Source: Sesamum alatum (taxonomy: Eukaryota > Streptophyta > Magnoliopsida > Lamiales > Pedaliaceae). From it: DNA of 64,000 nucleotides. The notes under the pieces are model-generated. The model did no database searches. It saw only the letters and a list, made by a program, of their open reading frames with translations, and was not told the origin of the DNA. Within the stretch, counting starts at the first letter, position 1, and each line of letters begins with the position of its first letter. The position numbers were made by a program, and so were the translations under genes. The DNA lies in contig JACGWO010000005.1 in assembly GCA_034509735.1 (NCBI GenBank), positions 14,373,264-14,437,263 on the forward strand, in the 5' to 3' direction. Of this stretch, positions 24,848 through 37,333 are shown piece after piece.

Positions 24848-25258
24848 ATAGGCAAAATTACATTTTTGGTCCTGTAACTTTAGGTCATTAGCACTTTTAG
24901 TCTGTATCTTTCGCAGTTTACATATTTCGTCCTTTTTTTGGCACATTTGGTCTTGCACCTCTCAATTTTGGTCCTCTTTTAACAAATTTAGTCCTGCCTT
25001 TACATTTTTGGTCCACTGGTAAATTTTCCGGCCAATTCGTTTGGCCGGAATGCCACGTCAATAACACGTGGCAGATGATGTGTTATTGATGTGGAATTCG
25101 TTTGGCCGAAAAATTTACCGGTGGACCAAAAATGTAAAGGCAGGACTAAATTTGTTAAAAAAGGATCAAAATTGAGATGCACAGGACTAAATGTGTCAAA
25201 AAGAGGACGAAAAGTGCTAATGGCCTAAAGTTACAGGACCAAAAATGTAATTTTGCTT
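24848..25258. repeat. Fold-back MITE with long inverted arms
   Basis: The left arm begins GGCAAAATTACATTTTTGG and the right arm ends in its complement (CCAAAAATGTAATTTTGC). The arms are about 150-180 bp with a short centre containing CACGTGGCAGATGATG. Transcription would give a long hairpin. No coding sequence. Confidence 0.7.
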
Positions 25259-25329
25259 TTTTTTTTTCTTTTGTCGTGAAGGCGTGAATCTCAAATGTAA
25301 TGACGAATGTAATTACTACGGCTCTTAGC

Positions 25330-25460
25330 CGTGGCAAATAAGTTTTTCATCGTGAAAAACCTAGTTTTTGTATCGATTTTTATTAAATCGTAGTTAATAA
25401 AAGCTATTTCGCATGGTTTTTAGCCATAGTCATTAGCAATAGTAATTTTTTTTTAGTGCA
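25330..25460. mobile_element. Orphan CACTA transposon terminus
   Basis: Ends TTTTTTTTTAGTG, the complement of CACTA, preceded by short repeats in both orientations (TTAGCCGTGGC, TTTTTAGCCATAG), the subterminal pattern of En/Spm elements. The partner terminus was not found nearby. Confidence 0.45.
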
Positions 25461-25827
25461 CCATATGGTACATGAATTTTTTCAACAATTCCCCCCCCCC
25501 CCCCCCCCCCCTTCAGGTCCAAAGAGATAAGTTAAGGAGGAGGAGGAGGAAGACAACAATTACGAAGAAAAAGAAGATAATAAAGTGAAAAAAGCATAAA
25601 GCTCATTACCATAAGCTGCTCCCCTGATAATAAGGGGAAGAGATGCTTCCCGATTGGCCCTTTTTTTTTAATAGTCAATAAAGCAAGTTGTGCTCCTTTT
25701 GAACTTTCTTTTTTGTGAATCAATAAATCATGCATACTTGTGTGTTCAAATAACGGCCTATGGCACCTTTCAAAGTTCTATGTTCATTGTATCTCCATTT
25801 TTCATTTGTTATATGTTTTTTATTTAA

Positions 25828-26250
25828 TCGGTGGACCAAAAAATGTAATGGCAGGGCTAAACTTATTAAAAAAGGACCAAAATTGAGATGTGTAGGACTA
25901 AATGTGTCAAAAAAGGACGAAATGTGTAAACCGCGAAAGATACAGGACTAAAAGTGCTAATGACCTAAAGTTACAGGACCAAAAATGTAATTTGCCTATC
26001 TACAAATCTCACGTGGCAGATGATGTGCTATTTGACGTGGCATTCCGGCCAATCGAATTGGTTGAAAAATTTACCGATGGACCAAAAGTGTAAAGGCAGG
26101 ATTAAATGTATTAAAAATATACCAAAATTGAGATGTGTAGGACTAAATGTGTCAAAAAAAGGACGAAATCTGTAAACCGCGAAAGTTACAGGACTAAAAG
26201 TGCTAATGACCTAAAGATACAGGATCAAAATTATAATTTTTACCTATTAT
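25828..26250. repeat. Two extra right arms of the fold-back MITE family
   Basis: About 25828-26000 and about 26004-26250 each repeat the right arm (and, for the second, the centre) of the element at 24848-25258, in the same orientation. Left arms are missing. They suggest partial tandem duplication or gap repair. Confidence 0.6.
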
Positions 26251-26289
26251 TTTATATGCACACAGGGACAGCATGCCACAACCTCTAGT

Positions 26290-26566
26290 TATCATGAAAA
26301 AGAAACCTCTTTTTCACTCACAAATAGCGGTCAATGACACCGCCACACCGATTTTATGTAATGCCAAAAATAACCTTTAACTGATAAGATAACTACTTTA
26401 TTCAACTTTTCAACTTTTATATTAATTGATAAATTAGTTTATTCTTTCTTTCTTTTTTTTTTAATGTGATGTGTTAGTTTATATATTTTACTCTTATATA
26501 ATATATTTTAAAGCGTAAAAAATTATGTATTATATGCACGCAGGAACTGCGTGCTATAATGACTAG
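26290..26566 (+). mobile_element. Helitron-like element 2 (5' end truncated)
   Basis: Begins directly after unit 1 with a related start (CTCTTTTTCACTCAC, GACACCGCCACACCG) and ends CTAG before T. A hairpin with a perfect 8-bp stem and 3-nt loop (GCACGCAG-GAA-CTGCGTGC) lies at 26536-26554, nine bases before the CTAG. Non-coding. Confidence 0.65.
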
Positions 26567-26924
26567 TACTATTATAAAGAGAAGGGTCTTATAGATACAA
26601 AATGGTAGTTTTTATACCACTATACCAAATTATTGTAATACCTAAAATGCCCTTCAACTTCTCAACTCATGTAATTGAATTAAATATCCAATTAAGTTCC
26701 TTTAAAAAAATTAATTTCATGCAATTACATGTACTCATAAATTAAATTTATTCTCATTTTGTTTAAGTTTATTGTTAACTCAAATAGAAACAACATATTA
26801 GGATTTTCATTGAATGTATATCTAATTGTCATTATCAATATAACAAATATTCTACAAAGTTTTAATTATTAATTTGATTTGAGTAAAAATTATGCGCGCA
26901 GGTACTGCGTGCCACAGTTTCTTG
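26567..26924 (+). mobile_element. Helitron-like element 3
   Basis: Starts TACTATTATAAAGAG immediately after unit 2. The 3' hairpin (GCGCGCAG-GTA-CTGCGTGC, 26894-26912) has one wobble pair, and the terminal tetramer is CTTG instead of CTAG, a probable point change. Non-coding. Confidence 0.6.
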
Positions 26925-27685
26925 TATAATTGAGGAGGGGTGAATTGGTGTCTCAATTATTTTGGTAAGTCAAAATTTTAATATTTAATTAAATTTATTA
27001 ATTTATTTATTGACTTCCCATGCACCTACTCTCTTCAACCCCCAACCCACTATCTTTAAAAATAAAACTACCTTTGTAAATAATTATTTATTCTTAGCTA
27101 TTTCTATTTTTCTTTCTCCCAGTTCAAAATTTTTATTTGAAAAATATATATTTTATCTCAGTCATGTTTATATTATTGTTTTATCTCTTAAAATTTATTT
27201 AATCTCTCGATTACATAATAATATTATATCCATTTTGCTTTATTTATGAAAAAGTCAAGTAAATATTTTCGCATACGTATTGAGTCTGCCACATAGCTCT
27301 ATTGTGTATAAATTCTTGTGCTCTGTCTCACTTGTATTCTCATTCAATTACATCCTTCCTATTTATGAAATTGACCGAGCTTTGAAAGTTGAATATATAT
27401 ATATATATATATCAACCTTCATATTTTTTTATGTAATTAGGTATATAAAAATATTAGTTTGCATGGTCCAGAATTTGCGATCGGTCATTCTATTATGGAA
27501 AATTGAGGTGGAGGAGGTGAACCATTATCCAGGTATTCAACAATGTAACCCTTTAAACTATAATTTGTTCTTGTTTTTAATATATTATATATTATTGGTA
27601 CAGAAGTTAATTATATATATAACTTTTATGGTGTTTGTAACTAATATATGTGTTTTTTATAATCAAGTAAATATATTCAGACAAT

Positions 27686-29160
27686 CGAGGAGGTGGATGT
27701 ATGAAAAGCACTTGTCGAGAAATTTAGCAGTTTGGCAGGAGTTTGAGGATGATGTTCAGGAATTCATAAATTGGGCTAAGGATCAACATGCATGTATGAA
27801 TCGCGAGAAAATTAAGTGCCCGTGTCGTAAGTTCAGGAATCGTATGTTCAAAATGGTGGATGACGTTATGTACGACATCTGTGATATAGGATTTATGGAG
27901 GGATACTACAATTGGACTGATCATGGTGAGACACGAGTGATATAGTACTATGGTCCGCTTGCACCAGTTTCTGTGGAGACTCATGTTGCACTTGACATGG
28001 CGACGCATTGGGGTGATTTTGAGCAGATGAATTGGCCCAAAGGATGGTTTATGATACTGCTAGGCCGCACTTTTTCTTGGTGCATCCCGAGTCTGAACCC
28101 GTGGGTACCTGCAGCTCCTTTCCTACTGATGGTGGTGAGGTCGGTCCTAGTTAATAGAACTATGATGTGTCATAATTATTATACCGATTTTTCAATGTAG
28201 TGGGCGCAACCGATCAACTTGTATACTGGCTGTGATGAATCCCAGTGTGTCAGCAATTTTCCGGTTGGTTAACATCAAGGTTGAGAACAACATGTCCGAG
28301 AGATGCTACGGTAAGGTGTTCCAGTGGGCTAGCGACCTATTACCCCGTGATCACACCCTCCACTCCAATTACTACAACACAAAGAAGTTGATACTGGATT
28401 TGGGTTGGCTGTGGAGAAGATTCATGCATGTAAGAATGGTTGCATGCTGTACTGGAAGGACAACATCAGGCTGGAGTACTGCAAGTTATGCGGTGACGCA
28501 AGGTAAAACCGACCAGGGACTCAAACCCCCAATGCAAAAAGTCCTCGTACACTGTCCTTAGGTAGTTTGCCACTGACTCCCCTACTTCAGAGGTTGTATG
28601 CTTCACCAACGGCAGTTGAGCACATGACGTGGCACGCTTGCCATCTGACGGAGGAGAGCTCCATATGCCATCCTTCTGATGCTGAGCATGGAGGCATTTC
28701 AACCGGGCATACCACAATTTTGTAGTGGAGCCTCATAATGGTAGACTGGGTCTGTGCTCCAATGAGTTTGCACCACACGGGCAGTATGGCCACATGTATT
28801 CATGTTGGTCAGTTATCCTAACACCATACAAACGCTCGCTGGGGATGTGTATGAAGACCGAGTACATGTTCTTGACGATGGTGACCCTTGGCCCGTCCAA
28901 TCTAAAACGTCTTATCGATGTGTACCTGGAGCCGTTGATCGAGGAGCTGCTTCAATTGTGGCATGCAGGTGTACTGATGCATGACCACACCACGAATCAA
29001 GCATTCACGATGCGTGTGGCCTTGATGTTAACAATCAATGACTTTCCCGCCTATGTGATGGAATCTGGATGTTGTACCGTGGGTATTATGGGGCCCCCTG
29101 TTTGTATGGATGATATACGGGCATTCTATTTTAAAATAAATAAATACGTTGATTCTACTT
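27686..29160 (+). pseudogene. CACTA (En/Spm) transposase TnpD, N-terminal half
   Basis: Begins with the transposase-associated domain: RRWMYEKHLSRN, then EFINWAKDQ, CPCRKFRN and a GYYNWTDHGE end. After a TAG at 27943 it continues in shifted frames with motifs of the TnpD/transposase_21 family: HWGDFEQMNW, the stretch before DHTLHSNYYNTKK, CMLYWKDNI, YCKLCGDAR (about 28415-28500), LGLCSNEFAPHGQYGHMYS, EYMFLTMV and RLIDVYLEPLIEELLQLW (about 28740-28960), ending ESGCCTVGIMGPPVC and AFYF. Many stops and frameshifts mark it dead. Upstream, 26925-27685 is AT-rich with no supported gene. The coding match stops at CTACTT (29155-29160); see the matching C-terminal half at 58944. Confidence 0.85.
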
Positions 29161-29915
29161 AAAGGTTTGTTTGGTTGGGGTAAAAAGTGGGTGTATAAGA
29201 GAAGTGGACGTAAAAATGGACGTATAAGAATAAGTTTCATGTTTGGTTAGGGAGAATAGATAGAGGGAAAGTAAAATCGGATGTATATGAAACCCCTCCA
29301 AAGTCCAATTTTGTTTCTGTTCAAAATTGGGCGAAAAAGTGAATGAATAAGGCCAAAAATAAAACAAAGTACATATTTTATTTTTATTTACGCTATTACC
29401 CATATACATAATTTTTTTCCAACTTTTTTCTCATTATCGGTGATAATACCAGTACATAATATTTAAAAAAAGATAACCGAATCACCAACAAAAGCACTAA
29501 AGTCAATTTTCTTTCTATTTGAGAGCATTCACAGTAATTTTTAGTTTATTTAAATTGAATAATTTAGAATGAGTTAACAATATTCACTTTTGATGAACAT
29601 TTTTATTGATAAAAAATATTCTTGTTCGTATTCGATAAATATTTTTACTTAATAAAAAATATTCTTATTCTTGTTTGATGAAGATTTTTATTAATAGGAT
29701 TTTTAAACTTTGATATATACTAAAAATTAATCTGTTCTTTTCAATCTATTTTTCTCGTACCAAACAAGGAGATGTATTTGAGATTTATTCCCATTCCAAT
29801 GATACCAAACAACTTGAAGTAAAAGTATTATTCTTTCAACCCCCTAACCTTTTCAGTTTCCCTCCCCCTTTCTTTTTCCCTTTCCTCTCACTTGAACCAA
29901 ACTAACTCTAAATAT
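29161..29915. repeat. Putative fold-back MITE at the CACTA break
   Basis: The left end (GGTTTGTTTGGTTGGGG) and right end (GAACCAAACTAACTCT) are imperfect inverted repeats. The interior is AT-rich with repeated TATTCTTATTC-like motifs near 29600-29690. The target duplication is unclear. No coding sequence. Confidence 0.45.
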
Positions 29916-29955
29916 TTTTATATCGTTAAACTTTAGAATCAACATGTGAAACTCC

Positions 29956-31217
29956 CAAATATACCCCCTGTGTTCTCAAAAAAGATTAAAAAAAACCCCT
30001 GTGATAAATTTATTGGCAACCCCCTCCCCCCCCCCAATAAAAGTAAATAAGCAAAATACCCCTCCAACATGATGAGTGCCTAATATGCGCCTATTTTTAT
30101 TTATTTTTATTTTTTTTAATTAGACAATTACAGTCATACCCTTTATCATGAACGTAGGATTTTAGTAAGTTAAATCAACGGTCAAAGATTTTATCTCTTT
30201 AAATTGAAAAAATTTGACCTATTTATAGGCAAATAAATAAATAGGTAAATTCAAAAATTATATAATACTAAATATTTTATATATAATAAGTGAAGAATAT
30301 AAAATAAATTAAATTTATAATTCAAATTAAGTTTAAAATGTAAAAAGAAAAATTAGAAACAATACCTACCCACCCACCCACTCCACCCCTTCCCTCGACT
30401 GCAGCCACCTCCCTCCATCCTCAGTTTGTCGTCGCTGCTGCTGTTGCTGCCGCCGTTGCCGTCACCGTCGCCGCCGTCACCGTTTTCTTCACCTTCGCTG
30501 ACGTCGCCTCCTCTCTTCCTCGCAACCCCCGCCGCCTTCTTCTCCCCTCCCGCAGCCCCCTACCCCCTCTCGCGATCCACTTCCCCTTCTCCCCTCAGCC
30601 GCCGCCCCTCCCCCTCCCCCTGTTACAGCCCTCACAACCCCAGCACCCACTTCCCTCTTCCCCTCCCCCCGATCCACGTCCTCCTTCCCACCTCAACCGC
30701 CGCCTCTTCCCCCCTCCCCCGGTCACAACCCTTCTTTTTCTTTTTCTTTTTCGTTTTATATATATATATTATTTATTTATGTTTTAATTGTATATATAAA
30801 TATTATATATATATATAATTAAAACTGTATATTTTTTATATAATATATATACAATTTTAAATATTCAAATTAAATAAAATTTGGGCCACACATTTTTGAT
30901 CAAAGAAAACATATACCATAGATTTGTTAAGTTAATTTAAACCGTTAGATTCTGGTTTGACAAATCTGGGCCTTCGATTTGTATTATTTAAATGTAGACA
31001 GTTGATTCATATCAAATAAAATCCCAACGGTTGATAAACAAGGGCATTTTTGTCATTTTATCACCAAAATGAAAAATCCGTGCATCCTTGGTGCCTGAAC
31101 CACAAATCCAGCCCTAGGACATATTTTGCCTATTTATTTTTATCACAGGGGGGTTTTTGCTAATTAATTTATCACGGGGTTTTTTTTTTTTAACTTTTTT
31201 GAGAATACAGGGGGTAA
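29956..31217. repeat. Large fold-back element with C-rich interior
   Basis: The left arm (ACCCCCTGTGTTCTC then AACCCCTGTGATAAAT) is complemented by the right arm (ATTTATCACGGGG then GAGAATACAGGGGGT). Between them lies a C-rich, pyrimidine-rich tract (about 30366-30735) whose proline/serine-rich open frame looks compositional, followed by AT-rich DNA. No transposase is seen. Confidence 0.55.
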
Positions 31218-31344
31218 AACGGATTTTACCCATGTTTTCTGTTGCAATATTATATTGGCTAATAAAATAAAATCTCTCCAAAATTTTTAGAAACTCAAAT
31301 AAATTGATTTTATTAGAAGTTGAGTAACTAACTAATAATTATTA

Positions 31345-31856
31345 GGGTTAATTACACTTAGCCACCTTTAAAAATATAAAATTACACGTTCCCCTAAAAA
31401 CGTTTTGAACTTACACTTACGCCCTCGTTGAAAATTCTCTATTTACACCTAACCTCCTTCTATTAAGGTTTAGATGGAAAATGCTGACGTCACCCAAACC
31501 ATTACATATTCTTTTAATTTTATCCCTCATTTAATATTCTCCTGTAATATTTCTATCCAATAACTATAATTTGGGAGCAATATTTTTATTAGAATTATAT
31601 CTTTTTTTACTTTATATATATATATTACATTACTCCCTTATAAGTATAAAAATATTATAGTAGAATTATGAATGAGGGGTAAAATTAAAAAATTTATGTA
31701 TTTTTTTGCTAAAGTCAGCATTTTTCATCTGAATCTAACAGGCGGGATTCAGGTGTAAATAGTGAATTTTCAGAGGGAATGTAAGTGTAATTTTGAAACT
31801 TTTTTGGAGAAAAGTGTAATTTTATATTTTTAGATGGGTCTAAATGTAATTAACCC
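31345..31856. repeat. MITE with long TIRs and 9-bp target duplication (copy 1)
   Basis: Starts GGGTTAATTACACTT and ends AAATGTAATTAACCC; the arms are inverted over roughly 150 bp. It is flanked by TAATTATTA (31336-31344) and TAATTATTT (31857-31865). A 9-bp duplication suggests a Mutator-like origin. Relatives are at 55217 and 58310. Confidence 0.65.
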
Positions 31857-32364
31857 TAATTATTTCATGCAAGAGATAATCCCAACTTTATTTTCAGCAT
31901 AATTCAAACTAACAATGAGTACTGAAATAGCACAACAAAGAGAAGGAGAACAACATCCTAATAATACAGGTTTAACTTGAAGAATCAATTCTTAAAACTT
32001 GCAAAGAACAACTCAAGGCATGCATGCCCTTTTACCTAAACTTGAGCTGTTCATTTCCATATTCCTCTTGCTCTTCCTTAATTCTCAGAGCATAGTTTCT
32101 CACGTAAACGCCTCAAGAATGCGACTCAATCATCTGCAGAGTCGGAACATTGCCAAATCTGAGAAGGGATCTTCAGCAGCTTGTAGCATTTATGCAGTAC
32201 CAATCTCTCAAGTTTAGGGAAATGCCTGCTGGAAGCAACGGTCCACTGCAATAACTTCATCCTATCCAGTTTCAAGACCCTAAGATTCTGAAACTCACCA
32301 TTTCTTGTTCTCCACCGTTGTCCCTCAAAGGCATCGGATACTAATTTGAGAACCTCAAAATTAT

Positions 32365-33318
32365 TGTAATTGACATTTTTAATGTTAATTTGTAACAACA
32401 AAATGTTCTAAAATATGTGTTCAATTACATATTAAATCCATAGATTAGATGGTGAGAGAAATAGAGGAATTACATTTATCCCACATAGGAATATGATGGA
32501 AAAATATGAAGCTTTGATAAGGATATAAGATGTATGTGGAGTGAGTGTTTTTCACACTCAAAGTTGTCCCACATTGGAAGTTTAAGGATAACTTAAACTC
32601 CCTATATTAAGTTCAATGTTCAAGTTATGTTTGAAGTGTTATGGAGACTAAAATGAACATGGGGTTGCTCCAAATGCTCACCGCCGCCCGTCCCAGCTCC
32701 AGCTCCGGGCGAATGTCTCAGTCTCAGTATAAAACCATTGGATTTTATATGGATTAAAATAGGAAAATTGTTTGCATTTTTTTGGTCTTAAAATCGGTTT
32801 TAATGCACTTGAAAAATATATTTTTAGAACCGGTAACAACTGATTTTTTAGCTGTTATTTGCCTAATTTAATTGTTGTTTTTAATCAATTTTTAATCCAG
32901 ATTTTATGGAGATTTAATGTCTACTTTATGGTGTTAAATGGTGTTTATGGCCTCATATTTTTTTTGAAGCCTACAAAAGTCTCTCCACTTCAAGCATTAG
33001 AACACACACCTTTCTCGAATTCTCTTCTCTCTCATTCTCAATTTTCTCTCTAGAAAAATCTGAGTGGTTCTCCTAAAAAAATCCGAGCCTTTGAGCTCTT
33101 GTCTTCATAAGGTTTCTGAGTGTTGTTCGAGGTGTTCCACGGTACTAGTGCAATACCGTTAGAACGGAAACCGTCTTATCCTGGAAAAAGTGCATAATAC
33201 CCATGTGCACATTCATAACGGGACGTATAATTTTTCAAGGCAAGCAGATTTATTTGTGATTCGATTTGGTAAATTTAACTGGACCGAGAATTGTTACGAT
33301 ACAATTCTCGTTGTAAGT
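32365..33318 (+). repeat. 5' LTR (3'-truncated) of the deleted Copia
   Basis: Begins TGTAATTGACATTTTTAATG and matches 34652-35642. Similarity stops abruptly after GTTGTAAGT at 33318, where pol sequence begins; that point is the deletion junction. Confidence 0.8.
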
Positions 33319-33342
33319 TTGGTAAATTTAATTTATCACTAT

Positions 33343-34090
33343 GTTGAGAAGATAATTGAGAAATTTGGCTATCAGAACAGTAGAATTGCAAAGACACCAT
33401 ATGATCCTTCTGTGACTTTATTCAAAAATGAAAGTGGTGTACTTGTTGCACAACTAAGGTATTCCCAAATTATTAGGAGTTGGCAGTATCTGACAAATGG
33501 CACGAGACCATATATTTATTTTCTATCTCGAAGCTGGCTTGATACACTAGTTGTCCGGACAGAACTCATTGGGGAGCTTTGAATAGGGTACTAAGGTACC
33601 TAAAGGGCAAAGCGTCACTGGCCATTCATTATGGTAAATTCCCTGCTGTTCTGGAGGGATATAGTGATGCTAGCTGGATAGCCAAAAACTCCGGTACTAA
33701 TGGGTGTTCAGCATATGTATTTACTTTAAGTAGAGAAGCAGTCTCCTGGAAGTCTGCAAAAACAGACTTTCATAACCCGGTCTACTTTTGAAGCCGAGTT
33801 ATGTGTGTTAGATACGACTGGTACTGAGGTAGAACAGTTGTATAAGTTGTTACTACAAGCTCCCATTGTTAGTCAACCTCTTCGACCTATTGTTGTATAT
33901 TGTGATAGTCAGACCACAATACCAAAGGTTCGGAGTCATAAATACAACGACAAGTTAGACTTAAGTCTATAAGGACATTAGTGTCGGACAGAGCTATAGG
34001 CATTGACTTTATGGGAACAAAGGACAATGTGGTTGATCCTTTAACGAAAGGATTAGATCTGTCATAAGTACAAAATCCAGATTGGGGATG
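33343..34090 (+). pseudogene. RT end and RNase H remnant of the deleted Copia
   Basis: The reading contains KTPYDPSVTLFKN, YSQIIRSWQYLTNGTRP (an altered form of the usual SLMYL.N.TRPD motif), LNRVLRYLKGKASLAIHYG, LEGYSDASWI and AVSWKSAK, then a degraded RNase H end with YCDSQTTIPKVRSHKYN. Frames shift at about 33580 and 33775 and stops follow, so no product is expected. A purine-rich tract (GTGGGGATT) precedes the 3' LTR. Confidence 0.8.
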
Positions 34091-34651
34091 GGACTGAAAA
34101 TCCATCAGTGATATATCTACGATAGCAAGCCAACCTTCTAAGCGGAGATCCCAAAAAAAAGGTTCAATGTGGTATTAACAAGTTGTAGGGTATGTGAGAG
34201 CACCAAAAATAGACTGATACCTTGTATGTGGAGTCTGTCCCCTGTAATTCTGGAAGGTGCTGTTACTGCAAGTATAGTAAGAGTTTAAACTCTGAATGGG
34301 GTCAAGTCTTTATAAGACGAGATGCTAAGCAGTGCATCCCTGGAGACGTCCAACTAAGTGAATGTAGTTGTTTGGCCGCAACTAAGGAATGCGGTTATTT
34401 CTGAAAACATTCATGAACAGGATCAGGACACATGTCATAAAATGTGAACCCTAAAGATCAACACAAAGCCGGTGGCTTGTTGTTACTGATAGATGCTGTC
34501 ACAACCATGGGCTCAAATTCAAGGCTTAGTTCCATTTGACCTGGTGATAGCTGACGTTAGATAACTTAGGTAGTGGTTTAAACCAGAAGGTACCATTGCT
34601 AAAGCAAGACACAGAAGCTTGAGTTCCAATTTATGAGTTTGTGGGGATTCT

Positions 34652-35802
34652 TGTAATTGACATTTTTAATGTAAATTTGTAACAACAAAATATTCTAAAA
34701 TATGGGTTCAGTTACATATTAAATCCATAAATTACATGGTGAGATAAATAGAGGAATTACATTTGTCCCACATAGGAATATGATGCAAAAGTGTGGAGCT
34801 TTGATAAGGATATAAGGTGTATGTGGGGGTGAGTGTTTTTTACACTCAAAGTTGTCCCACATTGGAAGTTTAAGGATAACTTAAAATCCTTATATTAAGT
34901 TTAATGTTCAAGTTATGTTTGAAGTGTTATGGAGACTAGAGTGAACACGGGGTTGTCCCACATGCGCGGCATCGCCGCCTGCTGGTCCCGTCTCGGCCCA
35001 GCCTGGCTCCACCTCCAGCCACGGGTGTGGGAATTAGGGCGAATGTCTCAGTCTCATTATATCTTTTTGCAGCAAAACCTGGATTTTATCTGGATTAAAA
35101 CAGGAAAATTATTTGCATTTTTCTGTCTTAAAATCGATTTTAATGCACTTGAAAAACAGATTTTTTAAAACCTGTAACAACTGATTTTTCAATTGTTATT
35201 TACCTGATTTAAATTTTGTTTTCAATCAGTTTATAATCCAGATGCCTACTTTATGGTGTTAAATGGTCATTATGGCTACAGATTTTTTTTTAAGCCTATC
35301 AAAGGCTCTCCACTTCAAGCATTAGAACACACACCTCTCTCGAATTCTCTTCTCTCTCACTCTCATTTTTCTCTCTATAAAATCTGAGTGGTTCTCCTTA
35401 AAATCCGAGCCTTTAAGCTCTTGTCTTCATAAGGTTTCTGAGAGTTGTTCGAGGTGTTCTACGGTATTAGAGCAATACCGTTAGAACGGAAGTCATCTTA
35501 TCCTGGAAAAAGTTACGTAGTACCCGTATGCACATTCAGAATGGGACATATAATTGATTCAATCCAAGCAGATTTATCTGTGATTTGGTTTGATGAATTT
35601 AATTGGACTTATAATTGTTACGATACAATTCTCGTTGTAAGTCTTCTTTTTTATATTACCGTAAAACAACATATCTAACTGTTTATCATTTTGGTTCCAA
35701 CATGCTTACTTGTGTTTTGGTTTCAAAACTGTTTATAAAAAAAACCTTATTGGTATTTTTTCAAAACAATTTCTACGATTGTCTGTGACACTTTTTCCAA
35801 CA
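34652..35802 (+). repeat. 3' LTR of the deleted Copia
   Basis: Complete LTR, starting TGTAATTGACA and ending CACTTTTTCCAACA, followed by the AAGAT target copy. CT-rich leader-like sequence lies at about 35340-35375. Confidence 0.8.
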
Positions 35803-37333
35803 AAGATTTGGCAGTTCGCCTATGACAAACATTTTCTTCCAAGGCAATGCGATTTTTAGATAGATTAAGCGTTCTGAGACTTGTGGGTAAGTTGATCTCT
35901 GTGTATTTGCTTCTGAAACTACTCTGGAACTCCAATTTGAGTGATTCAAGTGGCCAAAGAAGCAGAGATCAAGATAGTGGTAGGCTCCAGCCGTCTCATG
36001 GACCAATAACGGTTGATATATGCACTTGAGTTTGTGGAGATTGGGAGAATATCTCAAGATATCTTCATCTTCAAGCGAACAAAGGAAAGTGTGTGCAGGT
36101 TGTTTGTTTTTGAAACACAACAATCTTTGTCAAACTTTGCTTGGGCTGCAATGTGAAAATAACTCAACCTTACAAATTCCAGGAGGTCACAGGGTATAGT
36201 GACCAGAGTTCCACTTTCAATACGAAGAAATTGGAGTTTCCAAAAGCTGCTTATGGATGATGCTATTCGACCAACTCCCAAGTACCACAAGGCACGAAGG
36301 AGTCGAATTCTTTCCTCTTCATATATTTTTTATGGAGTATACATCTAGGACTCTTAACGAGTTTCATGCTTGGGAAATAGGATAGATCTGAAAGATGGCC
36401 TAGAAATTCCTCAAGGTGTAGACAAAAAGGTCTTGACAGAGATGGATATGAAGAAGGGTTTCTATGGTGCTTCTCGTAGATCCATATGTCACTAAAGAAA
36501 AAGAATCAAGAACCATAACTATGAACAGCATAACCAGCGCAACAATCATGAGCGGAGTTAAGTGTCAAGTAATTTCTCATCATTAGTGAAAATAAAGGGA
36601 TGTTGTCGGAATACTTACTCTTTAACTTTAGCCAATTATCGGAAGTTTTCTTCTTGAGCTTTTCTCAAGCACAGTTCATGCAGTAGATCATGGATGCTTA
36701 ACTCAGTTGTTGGATTTACTTTTGGCAATAATCACCAGGCTTCTGTCAATAGGTCCTCCAAGTATTCTTCTGCTATGCTCTCTAGGGTCTTCTCATCTTC
36801 TTCCTTTATAAATCCTTCAACAATCTACAATGAGATCAACTTCCAAGTCCGGATCTCAGCATCTTCAGGGAATGCTGCAAAATAAAGGAAGCTCAGTTTT
36901 AAGTGATCCAGGAGATTTTTTGTAACTAAGTTCCAGTGTCTTCATGGATCTGGATCAATAAAGATGTAGGAGCCTAAACTTCTTCCACTCGGTTTCTTCC
37001 TTCTTATTTGTGAGCATTCCAACTATAATGACTACTATAAGGGGTAGTCTACCGCAAAGCTCAGCAGTTCCCTTAACGACGTCCAACAGATTATGAGGGC
37101 AAGGGTCTCCTTTAAATGCCTTCAGCTGTAATAACTCCCAAGATTCACAAGAGACTAAGCGGGTGAATAACGCTATTAGGGCTGAGCCACATCTTTAATC
37201 TGACTGGTGAACATTATTATGCTTCCATTTCCATCATCTGGGAAGTATCTCATCAGATCACCCCAAACAATTGGATCCCATATGTCATCCAGGACAACTA
37301 GGCACCTCCTATTCTTTAAAGTTTTGTGCAACT

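Larger units (their letters stand above)
24624..26288 (+). mobile_element. Helitron-like element 1 of three
   Basis: Starts TCTATCTATATATG after a host A and ends CTAG before a T at 26289. An imperfect hairpin (GCACACAGGGACAGCATGC, about 26258-26276) lies near the 3' end. The first 90 bases (motifs such as TCACTCA, GACACC) match the starts of the next two units. It has no Rep/helicase. It has itself collected a fold-back MITE, extra MITE arms, a CACTA end, a C-run (about 25491-25511) and simple repeats. Confidence 0.6.
32365..35802 (+). mobile_element. Internally deleted Ty1/copia retrotransposon in the NLR
   Basis: LTR pieces at 32365-33318 and 34652-35802 bracket a 1.3 kb interior holding only the end of pol. 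Flanking 5-mers AAAAT (32357-32361) and AAGAT (35803-35807) differ by one transition, and removing the element rejoins the NLR LRR frame. The 3' LTR is about 1.15 kb, TG...CA. The 5' LTR lacks its last 190 bp or so, along with the primer-binding site, gag, protease, integrase and most of RT, apparently in one deletion. Confidence 0.85.

Noticed and set aside
30426..30818. 130-codon proline/serine-rich frame
   Set aside because: It is a CT-rich low-complexity tract inside a fold-back element and ends in AT-rich repeat-coded residues.
31999..32217. 72-codon plus-strand frame resembling a signal-peptide protein
   Set aside because: It is the antisense of the NLR pseudogene's C-terminal end.
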